NCBI GenBank assembly: GCA_034669145.1
Contig: JAXDNY010000009.1
Span: 62,001 to 126,000 of the forward strand
DNA from: PALSA-894 sp034669145
GTDB lineage: Bacteria; Pseudomonadota; Alphaproteobacteria; Rhizobiales; Xanthobacteraceae
Reading direction: 5' to 3'
Length of the DNA stretch: 64,000 nt
Both the position numbers and the translations under genes were made by a program. Each line of letters starts with the position of its first letter. Within the stretch, counting starts at the first letter, position 1. Positions 52,943-62,276 of the stretch are shown here, one piece after another. Below the pieces are notes generated by a model. It searched no databases. It was not told the DNA's origin and was given only the letters and a program-made list of their open reading frames with translations.

Positions 52943-53926
52943 TCAGGAATAGCGGATGAGCTGGCACAGCACGCCGCTCGTTGGGTTGAGGATATCGGGC
53001 AGCATTTTCGGCAAGTCGGTGAACGCGACCGGCGGCGCAATCAGCGCATCCAGCGCCGGGTCGTCAAGCAGCCTCAGCGCCTCTTCCAGCCGCCGCTGGT
53101 ACGTCCAGGTGGCGCGCCGCGATGGCGCGACGTGCCCGACCTGGCTCGAGATAAGCTTCAGCCGCTGCGAATGAAACGCGCCACCGAGGGGCACCCGGAT
53201 CTCTTTCGCGCCATACCACGAGAGCTCCAGCACGGTCGCCTCGAAGGCCGCGAGCCGCAGTGCCGTCGCGAGCCCGGCCTCTGAAGCGCTGGTGTGGAAG
53301 ACGAGATCGCAGTTTGCCGGAGCGGCATCCGGGGTTGCGAACGCTGCGCCGAACTGTTGCGCCACGGCGGCCCGCGACGGCTCGATATCGACCACCGTGA
53401 CGCTCTTGCCGGGCATCCCGGCGCAGAGCCGTGCGACCAGCAGGCCCAGAACCCCGGCACCGACCACCGCGATCCGGCTCGCCCGCTGGGCATCGCTGTC
53501 CCATGTGGCGTTGAGCGCCGTTTCCATGTTGGCAGCGAGCACAGCGCGCTCCGGCGGCAAACCGTCCGGGAGCAGCGCGATATTTTTGGCGGGAAGGTTA
53601 AACACGGTCTGGTGCGGATAAAGCGCGAAGCAAAGACGGCCTTTCAGGTCGGCGGGACCTTCCTCGACGCGCCCCACCATCGCGTAGCCATATTTAACGG
53701 GAAAAGGAAACGCTCCGCCCATGAATGGCGCAGGCATGCGGTCGTATTCGCTTTCCGGGACAAGCCCCGAAAACACCAGTCGCTCGGTCCCCCGGCTGAG
53801 CGCGCTTGCGACCGCGCGCACGCGCACCTCGCCGGGCCCAAGCGGCGCAAGGGACTCGGCGCGGATCTCGGCCTTGCCCGGGCCGACATACCAGAGCGCC
53901 TGCGCCTGTTCCGAGCTGCCAGCCAT
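52943..53926 (-). CDS. Medium-chain dehydrogenase/reductase, BchC-like
   Basis: A 327-residue MDR-fold oxidoreductase. SALSRGTERLVFSGLVP (SRGTE at 44-48) is the pattern of BchC and related threonine-dehydrogenase-like proteins in place of the catalytic-zinc cysteine, and the structural-zinc cysteines are absent. The Rossmann motif is RIAVVGAGVLGLLVARL near residue 155. It would oxidise a secondary alcohol with NAD(P). It is the first gene of the block with PTPS-like, glycosyltransferase and methyltransferase genes, and diverges from opgH over 74 bases. No photosynthesis gene is nearby. Confidence 0.8.
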   Translation of the reverse strand: MAGSSEQAQALWYVGPGKAEIRAESLAPLGPGEVRVRAVASALSRGTERLVFSGLVPESEYDRMPAPFMGGAFPFPVKYGYAMVGRVEEGPADLKGRLCFALYPHQTVFNLPAKNIALLPDGLPPERAVLAANMETALNATWDSDAQRASRIAVVGAGVLGLLVARLCAGMPGKSVTVVDIEPSRAAVAQQFGAAFATPDAAPANCDLVFHTSASEAGLATALRLAAFEATVLELSWYGAKEIRVPLGGAFHSQRLKLISSQVGHVAPSRRATWTYQRRLEEALRLLDDPALDALIAPPVAFTDLPKMLPDILNPTSGVLCQLIRYS

Positions 53927-54000
53927 CACCTAGCCCCGATTGGACTTCCAAACCGCGCCCGCTATACCCGCTGCGGCCCGGAAAAGCACCCCGACCCCCA

Positions 54001-55773
54001 ATGACCGAAAGCACGCTTCCCGACTACGCAGTCCCTGCGCAGGCCGACCCGCTCACCGGGCGCCGCGTGTTCTTCAGCCTGATCGTCGCCGCCTCGATGG
54101 CCGGGCTGATCTGGCTGTTATCGTTCGCGCTCACGGCCGGCGGCTTCGGCGTGATTGACTTCATCCTGGTGGTGCTGTTCGCCATCACGCTGCCGTGGTC
54201 CGTCATCGGCTTCTGGAACGCCACCATCGGCCTTTTCATCATGCGCTCCGCCAACCCGGTCGCGGCCGTGACGCCGGTTTCGGCGCGCGTCACCGGCGAC
54301 GAGCCGATCACGGCCAAGACCGCGATCCTGTGGTGCGTGCGCAACGAGGACACCGAACGCGTCATCCGCAATATCGAACCGATGATGGAGGGGATCGCCG
54401 CGTCGAACGCGGCGGCGCAATTCCACGTCTTCATCCTGAGCGACACTAACTATCCGGAGATCGCCGTCACCGAGGAGCCGCGCTTCGCCGCCCTGAAGGC
54501 GAAGTGGCGGGGGCAGCTCGAACTCACCTACCGGCGGCGCACCGACAACACCGGCTTCAAGGCCGGCAACGTCTTCGATTTCTGCACCCGCTGGGGCGCT
54601 GACTACGATCTTGCCGTCACGCTCGACGCCGACAGTTTCCAGACCGCGGAGTCGATCCTGCGCATGGTGCGCATCATGCAGGTCGAGCCGAAGCTCGGCA
54701 TCCTGCAGAGCCTCGTGGTCGGCATGCCGTCGAGCAGCGCGTTCGCGCGCGTGTTCCAGTTCGGCATGCGGCTCGGCATGCGCTCCTACACGCTCGGCAG
54801 CGCGTGGTGGCAGGGCGATTGCGGACCCTACTGGGGCCACAACGCCGTCATTCGGCTGGCGCCGTTCATCGCGCAGTGCCACATCCCGCCGCGCCCGGAC
54901 GGCACGCATATTCTGTCCCATGACCAGATCGAGGCGGTGCTGATGCGGCGCGCCGGATTTGAGGTGCGCGTGCTGCCCGAGGAAGGCGCGAGCTGGGAGG
55001 AGAACCCGCCGACGCTGCTCGAATTCATCCGGCGCGATCTCCGCTGGGCGCAAGGCAACATGCAGTACTGGCCCTACCTGGTCATGCGGGGGCTGCGCCC
55101 CGTGAGCCGCTACCAGATCGCGTTCGCGATGCTGATGTTTCTCGGGAGCCCCGCGTGGATCGGGCTGCTGGTGATCGGCTCACTCGCGGTTGCCAGCCAA
55201 GGCGCCGCGAACTTCATCCGGCCGGACGCCGGCATGGCGCTGTTCGTCATCACGCTGATCATGTGGTTCGCGCCGAAAATCGCGACCGTGCTCGACGTGC
55301 TGTCGCGGCCGGCGCTGCGGCGCTCGTTCGGCGGCGCCGCGCGTTTCATCGCAAGCACGATCACCGAAACGATCTTCTTCCTGATGCTGTCGCCGATCAT
55401 GTGGGTCGGCCACACGATGTTCCTCGCCGGGCTGGTGCTCGGCCGCAAGATCGGCTGGGGCGGACAGGCGCGCGACGATCATGCGGTGCCGTGGAGCGAT
55501 GCGGCGCGGCAGCTCTGGCCGCACACGCTGGTCGGATGGTTCTCGATCCTGTTGCTCGCCGTCACGGTGCCTGCGGCGATCCCCTATGCGCTGTTCATCG
55601 CCGCCGGACCGGCGTTGTCGATCCCGCTGGCGGTGATGAGCTCGTGGCCCTCGGTCGGCCGCATGCTGATGCGCGCGGGCCTTGGCGCGTTGCCGGAGGA
55701 GAACGCGCCGCCCCCACCCTTGCGCAAGCTCGCGCTGCCGGCGATCGAAGCCGCGGCGCTGCGGACGCACTGA
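54001..55773 (+). CDS. mdoH: Glucans biosynthesis glucosyltransferase
   Basis: A 590-residue membrane glycosyltransferase (OpgH/MdoH). Two spans near residues 25-75 precede a GT2 catalytic domain with ILWCVRNEDTERVIRNIEPM, TLDADSFQTAESI and DGTHILSHDQIEAVLM, RRDLRWAQGNMQYWPYLVMR (QxxRW-like), then about four to five spans. It uses UDP-glucose to build and export periplasmic beta-glucans. The usual partner mdoG/opgG is not in the window. The stop overlaps the next methyltransferase gene (TGATG). Confidence 0.9.
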   Translation: MTESTLPDYAVPAQADPLTGRRVFFSLIVAASMAGLIWLLSFALTAGGFGVIDFILVVLFAITLPWSVIGFWNATIGLFIMRSANPVAAVTPVSARVTGDEPITAKTAILWCVRNEDTERVIRNIEPMMEGIAASNAAAQFHVFILSDTNYPEIAVTEEPRFAALKAKWRGQLELTYRRRTDNTGFKAGNVFDFCTRWGADYDLAVTLDADSFQTAESILRMVRIMQVEPKLGILQSLVVGMPSSSAFARVFQFGMRLGMRSYTLGSAWWQGDCGPYWGHNAVIRLAPFIAQCHIPPRPDGTHILSHDQIEAVLMRRAGFEVRVLPEEGASWEENPPTLLEFIRRDLRWAQGNMQYWPYLVMRGLRPVSRYQIAFAMLMFLGSPAWIGLLVIGSLAVASQGAANFIRPDAGMALFVITLIMWFAPKIATVLDVLSRPALRRSFGGAARFIASTITETIFFLMLSPIMWVGHTMFLAGLVLGRKIGWGGQARDDHAVPWSDAARQLWPHTLVGWFSILLLAVTVPAAIPYALFIAAGPALSIPLAVMSSWPSVGRMLMRAGLGALPEENAPPPPLRKLALPAIEAAALRTH

Positions 55774-56516
55774 TGTCCGACGACGACCGCACGCGACGCG
55801 GCATCGAACGGTCGCTGCGCATCTACTATGACGATCGGCGCGACACCGCAGCGATGGACGCGCTCTACTCGCGGTTCGTGAAGACCGGCGCTCTCGTGTT
55901 CGATATCGGCTCGCATGTCGGCGACCGCATCGCGGCGTTCCGGAGGCTCGGCGCGCGCGTGGTCGCGTGCGAGCCCAATCCCTCGCTGGTGCCGACGCTG
56001 CGCAGGCTCTACGGCCACGACGACATGGTGACGCTCGAACCGGTCGCGGCCGGTGCGGCGGCGGGCGCGATCGACATGCGGATCAACACCGACAATCCGA
56101 CGGTGTCGACCGCATCCACCGATTTCGTCAAAGCCTCACAAGGCGCCGCCGGCTGGGAAGGCCAGCACTGGGACGAGAGCATCAGCGTGCCGGTGACCAC
56201 GCTCGATGCGCTGATCGCACGTCATGGCCTTCCGGCATTCATCAAGATCGATGTCGAAGGATTTGAGGCCGAGGCGCTTGCCGGACTGAGCCAGCCCGTT
56301 CCGGCGCTGTCTTTCGAATTTACCACGATCCAGCGCGACGTCGCCCATGCCTGCCTCTTGCGCTGTCACGCGTTGGGGTACGTCCGCTACAATGCGGCGT
56401 TGGGCGAGAGCCAGACGCTGGTGCATGATGACTGGCAAGACGCGGAGGCGATCGGCCGCTGGCTCGATGGTTTGGCCGTGGAGGCGAATTCCGGGGATGT
56501 GTATGCGTTGCGTTGA
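55773..56516 (+). CDS. FkbM-family SAM-dependent methyltransferase
   Basis: A 247-residue methyltransferase. SAM motif I is LVFDIGSHVGDRIAAFRRLG near residue 35, an acidic ACEPNPSLVPTLRRL follows, and the FkbM signature FIKIDVEGFEAEALAGL is near residue 155. Enzymes of this family O-methylate sugars and natural products. The ATG overlaps the mdoH stop, so the two are coupled; methylation of the glucan or of a precursor is a reasonable inference, but no such modification by this family is known to me. The longer open frame upstream is a shadow of mdoH. Confidence 0.87.
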   Translation: MSDDDRTRRGIERSLRIYYDDRRDTAAMDALYSRFVKTGALVFDIGSHVGDRIAAFRRLGARVVACEPNPSLVPTLRRLYGHDDMVTLEPVAAGAAAGAIDMRINTDNPTVSTASTDFVKASQGAAGWEGQHWDESISVPVTTLDALIARHGLPAFIKIDVEGFEAEALAGLSQPVPALSFEFTTIQRDVAHACLLRCHALGYVRYNAALGESQTLVHDDWQDAEAIGRWLDGLAVEANSGDVYALR

Positions 56517-56524
56517 GGCACAGG

Positions 56525-56623
56525 TGTCATGCCCCGCGAAGGCGGGGCATCCAGTAAGCACAGGCCGTGCTTGGTTGCACTGTCAGCGTTTACTGGATCG
56601 TCCGCTTTCGCGGACGATGACAG
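56525..56623. repeat. Intergenic palindromic repeat, family E
   Basis: Arms TGTCATGCCCCGCG and CGGACGATGACAG close the element, with internal CATCCAGTAA/TTACTGGAT arms. It lies between the methyltransferase gene and the next gene, and its right end supplies the ATG of that gene. Confidence 0.75.
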
Positions 56624-57540
56624 CAGGGTTTGCGGCGCTTGCCTTGCTACTGCTTCCGGCGTTCGCCGCCGACGATCTTTCGGTCGACGTGCAGAACGCG
56701 AGCGAGCCGTCGCTCTGCGCCGAGAAGGACAACGTCTATCTCAAGCTGACTTCGCCGGAGGTGCGGCGCTTCACCATCGAGGCGGTGCATCCGAATTACA
56801 TCGGCACCATCGTGGTCGACCGCTCGGCGTTCGACCTGCATAACTGTCCGGACCTCGCCGCTGCGCCGTTCATCACCGAAAAGCCGAAGCGCGTCACGAT
56901 CTTCGAGACGCCCGAGCTTCAGCTCGTCGGGCTGACCATTCCGAATTTCTGGCGCAAGAACATCGTGCCGGTGCGCGTCGGGGACCGCATCGAGACCGGC
57001 GTGCAGCTGCTGCAGCTTTGGGTGCGCGCGAACGACCGCGCCGAGGAAGTGCTGGTGCTCTATCCGCAGGACGGCTACTGGCGCGCGCGCCCGCTGCCGC
57101 CGCAGAACCTGAAATGGAGCGCCTACGGCTCGTCGTTCATGATCGGGCCGATCGAATTCAAGGAACGGCCCTTCGTCGATATCCGCGAGGTCGTGTTCGA
57201 TCCGAACACCAGGACGTTCCGGCTCGCGTTCACGCGCGGTGGCAGCGCCGCGTTGCGGCTCGAGGCGCTCGACACCGACAAGCAGGTGCTCGACGTGACG
57301 TTGGACGCACCGCTCAGTGACCTGCCGTTCGCGGCGCTGCGCTCGATGTTCGTCACCGAGATCAACAACGACGTGGCGCAGCTCGGCTGGCGCCTCAAAG
57401 GCGCGCAAAGCTGGGAGCGTGGCGGCATCATGGACTTCAAGCGCGCGAGCGCGGTCGAGGTGTGGGCCGGCCGGCTCGTGCCGTCGCGCCACAACACCAG
57501 CGCGCCGGACATGGTGTTTCGGGATTTCAGGGGCCGCTGA
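56617..57540 (+). CDS. Exported protein of unknown function
   Basis: A 307-residue protein. A signal peptide (TAGFAALALLLLPAFA, residues 2-17) is followed by LSVDVQNASEPSLCAEKDNV. The body has beta-rich features (FRLAFTRGGSAALRLEALDT) and few cysteines. I do not recognise the family. ATG 56617 lies in the end of the family E repeat, and the signal peptide starts there, so the repeat has been incorporated into the gene start. The 3' end overlaps the convergent YfhO-like gene by 14 bases. Confidence 0.72.
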   Translation: MTAGFAALALLLLPAFAADDLSVDVQNASEPSLCAEKDNVYLKLTSPEVRRFTIEAVHPNYIGTIVVDRSAFDLHNCPDLAAAPFITEKPKRVTIFETPELQLVGLTIPNFWRKNIVPVRVGDRIETGVQLLQLWVRANDRAEEVLVLYPQDGYWRARPLPPQNLKWSAYGSSFMIGPIEFKERPFVDIREVVFDPNTRTFRLAFTRGGSAALRLEALDTDKQVLDVTLDAPLSDLPFAALRSMFVTEINNDVAQLGWRLKGAQSWERGGIMDFKRASAVEVWAGRLVPSRHNTSAPDMVFRDFRGR

Positions 57541-59827
57541 GCTTTTCGCGCAGCTCTCGCCACGCGCCACGCAGCGGCTCGAACGTGAAGCGGACCGTGT
57601 GCTTTCCGGGCGGCACCGCGACGGCGCGGAAGATCACGTTGGCGCGCAGGATTTCAGTGCCGGTGCCGTCGATGGTCGCGCGCCACCACGGGTGCCAGAC
57701 ATCATTGAGCACCAGCAGACTGTCGGACTGCGCATCGACCTCGACGATGACTTCGGTGTTGGCGTAGCGGACGAGGCGCGCGCTTCCCACCGCTGCGGCA
57801 GCCGACCGCGACAACGCGCGAGAGTCCTTCTCCAGCAACACGGTTTGGGTGGGATCGATCCCCGACGGCCATCCCTCGGCAATCAGCCTCGCGAAGTTGG
57901 CGACCTGCCAGCCGCCGACCAGCATCACGCGCGGCAGCGCGCGCGGATTCTCGTAGACGTACGCGTCCGCGGTGCGCGCGACGAAAGTCAGGTCGCCGGG
58001 CTTGAGCGCTTTGTCGATCTGCTCCACCGGCACGCCGGTCGCAATCAGCCGCAAGCCGAACAGGTCCGCGAAGGCCGAGCGGTAGGACGGATAGAGGGCT
58101 GAGAACGGCCGCTGCCCCGGCACCGCGACGGTGTCGCCGACCTTCGTTGCTTCATAGAAATCCCGCAACCGCAGCGGGTTGTGCCCGAATACGTGTTCGC
58201 AGCCATGGATCATGCAGATGTTCGGCCAGTGATAACCGATGCCGATGAGTTCGACGCGGTCGCGATGGTTTTCCGCCTGCGCGGCGAGGCGTTGTTTGAT
58301 GAGCGCGACGGTTTCGTTCCGCGTGTCCGGGCGCAGCGCGTCGTAGACGGCTGGAGGAAGCCCGGTCGATTCATGCGGCGCGTTGTTCCAGGCGAGATCG
58401 GCCGTGGTGAAGGCGACGAGCAGGATCGTGGCCGATACCGGCGCGCCGGCATTGAGCCGCCGTGCCAGGAACAGCGCGAGGATGGCGGCGGCGGTGCAAA
58501 TAAGTCCCGTGACGATGGGTTTGAGCGCGACGCTGAGGCCAACGGTCGTGGCGGACAGCCAGATCGTGAGCGCGAGCAGGCCAAGCGCGAGACCGATTTC
58601 GAGCGCGCGCTGACCTCGGGTCGCCAGTGGGAGTCCCGTCAGCACGCGATGCACCAGATAGCCAGTCATGACCGCGACCAGCGCGCCGAACACGAAGGTC
58701 GCGTCGGCCGGACGGCGGAACAGCTTCACGCCGGGCATAAACTCGTACATCGCGCGGAACACCGGCGTGTACCAGCCGAACATGAAGAAGGCGGTCAGCA
58801 GCGCGGCCATCGTGAAGAAGCGGATTTCGCGCGACCAAAGGAGACCGCGCGTAAAACCGATGACCAGAACGACCGGCACCAGCGCGCCCGCGTAGAGCAG
58901 TCCCATGTTCTGGGCGAGGAAGAGATCGGCCATGCCGAAGCGCTCGTTCCAGGCAAAGCCGCCCGCGCCCCAGAAATCGACTTGCCGGTCCATCGCGCCG
59001 AACAGATCGGGGAATATCAGCGACAAGAGATGCGTGTAATGCAGCGAGCCGCGCCCGGCTTCGATGAAGCTGAACTCCGGCCGGTTCGAGCGCAGCGCGA
59101 GCAGTTCGGTGAGCAGCACCGGCAGCGCAACGATGATCAGCCCGGCGACGCCGCCCGCGATCAGCGGCACGATGCTCGCGCGCACGCGGGCGCGCCAGCC
59201 TGCGCCGCACCAGTGCGCGAACACGAAGCCTGCGAGCACATAGACTTCGAGCAGCGCGACCTGATCGCGGCCGAGCACGATCAGCGCAGCCGCGAGACCT
59301 GCGAGCGCACCCCAACGCCATGATGAGCGATCGAGCGCGCGCGACAGCAGGAAGAACGCGACCGGCAGCCAGGCGAGGCTGATGACCTGACCGGTGTGCT
59401 GCAGGCGCGCGCTCGCGGCGCCGCCAAACGCGAAAGCGAGTGCCGCGACCAGTGCGCCTGCCGCGTGCCAGCCGCGATCGCGGAAATACAAAATGATGCC
59501 GAGCCCGCCGATGAAGAGATAGACAAATGTGATGGCGTCATTGGCACGAAAGCCCGGTGCCGGGCTCACGAGCGCCAGCAGCACATGCAGCGGCGAGGTG
59601 AGCATCGATTGCGGGTCGGCGATGTTGGGCCAGCCGGCGAACACGTTCGGAGTCCAGAGCGCCGACTCACCCGTCGCGAACGCGCGCGCCATGAACGCGA
59701 CCGGCGGGAAGAACGTCGACTTCGCGTCGTAGGGCACCGTCACGGCGCCCGAGAGCCACGGCCACGCCGGCATCAGGAAGGCGAGCGCGAAGATCGCGAT
59801 GACGAGAAGAAGTTGCCGGCGGGTCAT
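57527..59827 (-). CDS. YfhO-like multi-spanning membrane protein
   Basis: A 766-residue protein. The first 500 residues have about 12 hydrophobic spans, with a polar loop VPYDAKSTFFPPVAFMARAF near residue 35 and FAGWPNIADPQSMLTSPLHV, patterns of YfhO/GT-C-type proteins with acidic residues in the first external loop. The last 200 residues are soluble and end DVWHPWWRATIDGTGTEI. YfhO-like proteins are thought to transfer sugars from lipid-linked donors in the periplasm. The substrate here is unknown. It overlaps the convergent exported-protein gene by 14 bases. Confidence 0.78.
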   Translation of the reverse strand: MTRRQLLLVIAIFALAFLMPAWPWLSGAVTVPYDAKSTFFPPVAFMARAFATGESALWTPNVFAGWPNIADPQSMLTSPLHVLLALVSPAPGFRANDAITFVYLFIGGLGIILYFRDRGWHAAGALVAALAFAFGGAASARLQHTGQVISLAWLPVAFFLLSRALDRSSWRWGALAGLAAALIVLGRDQVALLEVYVLAGFVFAHWCGAGWRARVRASIVPLIAGGVAGLIIVALPVLLTELLALRSNRPEFSFIEAGRGSLHYTHLLSLIFPDLFGAMDRQVDFWGAGGFAWNERFGMADLFLAQNMGLLYAGALVPVVLVIGFTRGLLWSREIRFFTMAALLTAFFMFGWYTPVFRAMYEFMPGVKLFRRPADATFVFGALVAVMTGYLVHRVLTGLPLATRGQRALEIGLALGLLALTIWLSATTVGLSVALKPIVTGLICTAAAILALFLARRLNAGAPVSATILLVAFTTADLAWNNAPHESTGLPPAVYDALRPDTRNETVALIKQRLAAQAENHRDRVELIGIGYHWPNICMIHGCEHVFGHNPLRLRDFYEATKVGDTVAVPGQRPFSALYPSYRSAFADLFGLRLIATGVPVEQIDKALKPGDLTFVARTADAYVYENPRALPRVMLVGGWQVANFARLIAEGWPSGIDPTQTVLLEKDSRALSRSAAAAVGSARLVRYANTEVIVEVDAQSDSLLVLNDVWHPWWRATIDGTGTEILRANVIFRAVAVPPGKHTVRFTFEPLRGAWRELREKLSGP

Positions 59828-59830
59828 CGT

Positions 59831-61027
59831 TCAGATCGCCACGCGCGTCGCGTCATATTCAAAGATCCAGTCGTAACGCTGCTTGACCGTCGCCTCGCTC
59901 CACTGCGCATCAACATAGGCCTTGGCACCGGCCGCGTCCGCGAGCGCCGGATTATGGAAGCGTTTCGCCATGTCGTTCGCACCGCGCACCAGTTTACCAG
60001 TCCGTTCGACGCGCGCGGCATCGTAGCGCGCGAGCGCGGTTTCGACGTCGTCGTAGGCGGCAAGGCAACGCGCCAGCACTATACCATCCTCGATCGCCAT
60101 GTTGGCGCCCTGCGCCAGCATCGGCAATGTCGGATGCGCGGCATCCCCGAGCAATGTGGCGCGCCCGTATGAGAAGCGTGTCAACGGCGCACGGCCGAGC
60201 AGCGCCCATTTGTACGGCTGGGCGATGTTGCGGACGATCGCATGGATGTCGTCGTGCCAGCCGGCAAAATCCGCGGCGCATTCTTGCGTGCTGCCCTTCT
60301 CGGTCCAGGACTCCACGCGCCAGTCGCGCTCGACGACACCGACGAAGTTAAAGATTTCTCCGCGGCGCAGTTGATAGTTGATCACGTGGCCGCCCGGACC
60401 GACCCAATTCACACCGACATTGCGCCGCATGTGCGGCGGCAATGTCTCGACCGGCACCAGCCCGCGCCACGCCATGCAGCCGGTGAACTCAGGCTTGTCG
60501 TCGCCAACAACGATATTGCGAATGCGCGAATGCACACCGTCCGCGCCGATCAGCGCATCGCCGGCGATCCGCTCGCCATCGGCAAGATGCAGCGTGACGG
60601 CGCTACCATCGCTCGCAAAGCCCGTGCAACGCGTGTTGAGGCGGATCGCCTCGGGCTTCAAGACCCGCACTGCGTCGATCAGCACGTTGTGCAGGTCGGC
60701 GCGGTGGATCATGAAGTATGGCGCGCCGTAGCGCGCGACCGACTCGGCACCCAGATCGAACAGCTTCCAGGTCTCGCCGGTATTCCACAGCCGGATCTCC
60801 TTGGCCGAGGGTACGCACCACACGTTGCGGATCGCATCCTCGAGCCCGAGCGCGAACAGCACGCGCGCGCCGTTCGCCGAAATCTGCACGCCCGCGCCAA
60901 GCTCCGCGAGCCTTAGGGCCTGCTCGTAGACCTCGACGTCATGCCCGTCACGCGCGAGCGCGAGCGCGGCCGTGAGCCCGCCGATGCCCGCGCCGACAAT
61001 CAGGATGCGCAACAGTCTCTCCGTCAT
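59831..61027 (-). CDS. FAD-dependent monooxygenase, salicylate/urate hydroxylase-like
   Basis: A 398-residue class A flavin monooxygenase. LRILIVGAGIGGLTAALAL binds FAD, then DALIGADGVHSRIRNIV and LLGDAAHPTLPMLAQGANMA (DG and GD motifs). The sequence is in the branch with salicylate 1-hydroxylase and HpxO-type urate hydroxylase. ATG 61027 lies inside the family A repeat; TTG 61012, which follows GGAGAG by four bases and puts the Rossmann motif at the very N-terminus, may be the true start. The long open frame upstream runs through a repeat and the antisense of the next gene. PuuE-like genes diverge from it. Confidence 0.85.
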   Translation of the reverse strand: MTERLLRILIVGAGIGGLTAALALARDGHDVEVYEQALRLAELGAGVQISANGARVLFALGLEDAIRNVWCVPSAKEIRLWNTGETWKLFDLGAESVARYGAPYFMIHRADLHNVLIDAVRVLKPEAIRLNTRCTGFASDGSAVTLHLADGERIAGDALIGADGVHSRIRNIVVGDDKPEFTGCMAWRGLVPVETLPPHMRRNVGVNWVGPGGHVINYQLRRGEIFNFVGVVERDWRVESWTEKGSTQECAADFAGWHDDIHAIVRNIAQPYKWALLGRAPLTRFSYGRATLLGDAAHPTLPMLAQGANMAIEDGIVLARCLAAYDDVETALARYDAARVERTGKLVRGANDMAKRFHNPALADAAGAKAYVDAQWSEATVKQRYDWIFEYDATRVAI

Positions 61028-61192
61028 TCCGGGAGCCGCCAACGGGTCCGGCCAAGGCGGCCCGATGATGAACTCCGCGGCTGTCCGGAATCCATAACCA
61101 CAGAATTTACGATGTGGCACGGACGGAGTGACTTCTGCCAGAGCAGTGGATATGGATTCCGGGCTCACGCCTTCGGCGTGCCCCGGAATGAC
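61023..61192. repeat. Intergenic palindromic repeat, family A (copy 4)
   Basis: GTCATTCCGGG to GCCCCGGAATGAC with internal GGAATCCATAACCAC and TATGGATTCC arms; the centre is longer and less paired than in copies 2 and 3. Its left end overlaps the possible ATG of the monooxygenase, and it separates the two divergent genes. Confidence 0.8.
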
Positions 61193-61204
61193 GCGAGTGG
61201 TGCC

Positions 61205-62104
61205 ATGCCCGAACCCATGATCCCGCGCGAGCGTGCCGATTATTCGGCGATCGTCGACCGGCCGCCGCTGAAGCTGCCGGGCGGGGCGCGCATCGTGTTC
61301 TGGACCATCGTGAACCTGGAGGTGTGGGACATCGGCAAGCCGATGGCGCGGCAGGTGCTGCCGCCACCAACCGGCGTGCCGCTGCTGCCGGATGTGCCGA
61401 ACTGGAGCTGGCACGAATACGGCATGCGCGTCGGGGTGTGGCGCTTCTTCGATCTGTTCGCCCGGCTGAACATCAAGCCCACGCTCTCGATCAATGCACG
61501 CGTGTGCGAGGACTATGGGCGCGTCGCCGAGGAGGCGAAGCGTCAGGGCTGGGAGTTCATGGGTCACTCCTACGAGCAGGGCCCGATCCACAAGGAGCCG
61601 GACCAGGCTGCGATGATCGCGCGTTCGATGGGCATTCTGGAGACATTCACCGGCAAGCGGCCGGTCGGCTGGCTCGGGCCCGGCCTGACGCAGACCTATG
61701 AGACGCCGGAGCTGCTCGCGGCGGCGGGCGTGAAATACATCGGCGACTGGGTATACGACGACGAGCCCACTGTCATTCGCACCGCCAAGGGTCCGCTGGT
61801 CACGCTGCCCTATTCGGTCGAGCTCAACGACATTCCGATGATGCTGGTGCAGCATCACGAGAGCGACTACCTGCTCAAGCGCACCATCGATCAGTTCGAC
61901 CGGCTCTATGCGGAGGGCCGCGACCGCGCGAAAATCTGTTCGCTCGCGATCCATCCCTACATCTCGGGCCAGCCGCATCGCATCAAATATCTCGAACAAA
62001 TCTACGATCATGTGGCGCGTCACGACGGGGTGCTCCACTGGAACGGCGAGCAGATATTGGACTGGTACCAGACGCAGACCGCTGCGCAGAAGGCGGCAGA
62101 GTGA
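61205..62104 (+). CDS. Polysaccharide deacetylase-fold hydrolase, PuuE-like (copy 1)
   Basis: A 299-residue NodB/PuuE-type hydrolase. Features include PPLKLPGGARIVFWTIVNLE, NWSWHEYGMRVGVWRFFDLF, WEFMGHSYEQGPIHKEPDQA and GWLGPGLTQTYETPELLAAA. The branch is the one with PuuE allantoinase rather than chitin deacetylases, so a cyclic amide or ureide substrate is likely, with a metal held by the histidines and an aspartate. A signal peptide is absent, so it is cytoplasmic. It is divergent from the monooxygenase and followed by a close paralogue. Confidence 0.85.
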   Translation: MPEPMIPRERADYSAIVDRPPLKLPGGARIVFWTIVNLEVWDIGKPMARQVLPPPTGVPLLPDVPNWSWHEYGMRVGVWRFFDLFARLNIKPTLSINARVCEDYGRVAEEAKRQGWEFMGHSYEQGPIHKEPDQAAMIARSMGILETFTGKRPVGWLGPGLTQTYETPELLAAAGVKYIGDWVYDDEPTVIRTAKGPLVTLPYSVELNDIPMMLVQHHESDYLLKRTIDQFDRLYAEGRDRAKICSLAIHPYISGQPHRIKYLEQIYDHVARHDGVLHWNGEQILDWYQTQTAAQKAAE

Positions 62105-62132
62105 GCGCGGGCGGCTCCGCGAACTCCTCTTC

Positions 62133-62264
62133 ACCTCCCCTTGGAGGGGGGAGGTCGCCGGCCGAAGGCCGGCGGGTGGGGGTGATCGCGAAGCGAGCCT
62201 GTAAGAACCACCCCACCCCGCTCGCCTGCGGCGCGCGACCCTCCCCCTCCAGGGGAGGGTGGCA
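62133..62264. repeat. Intergenic palindromic repeat, family D (copy 2)
   Basis: CCTCCCCTTGGAGGGGGGAGG at the left and CCTCCCCCTCCAGGGGAGGG at the right, with GCCGGCCGAAGGCCGGC inside. It fills the 172-base space between the two deacetylase genes. It shares the plan rather than the exact sequence of the copy at 32321. Confidence 0.75.
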
Positions 62265-62276
62265 CCGAGTTCGACG

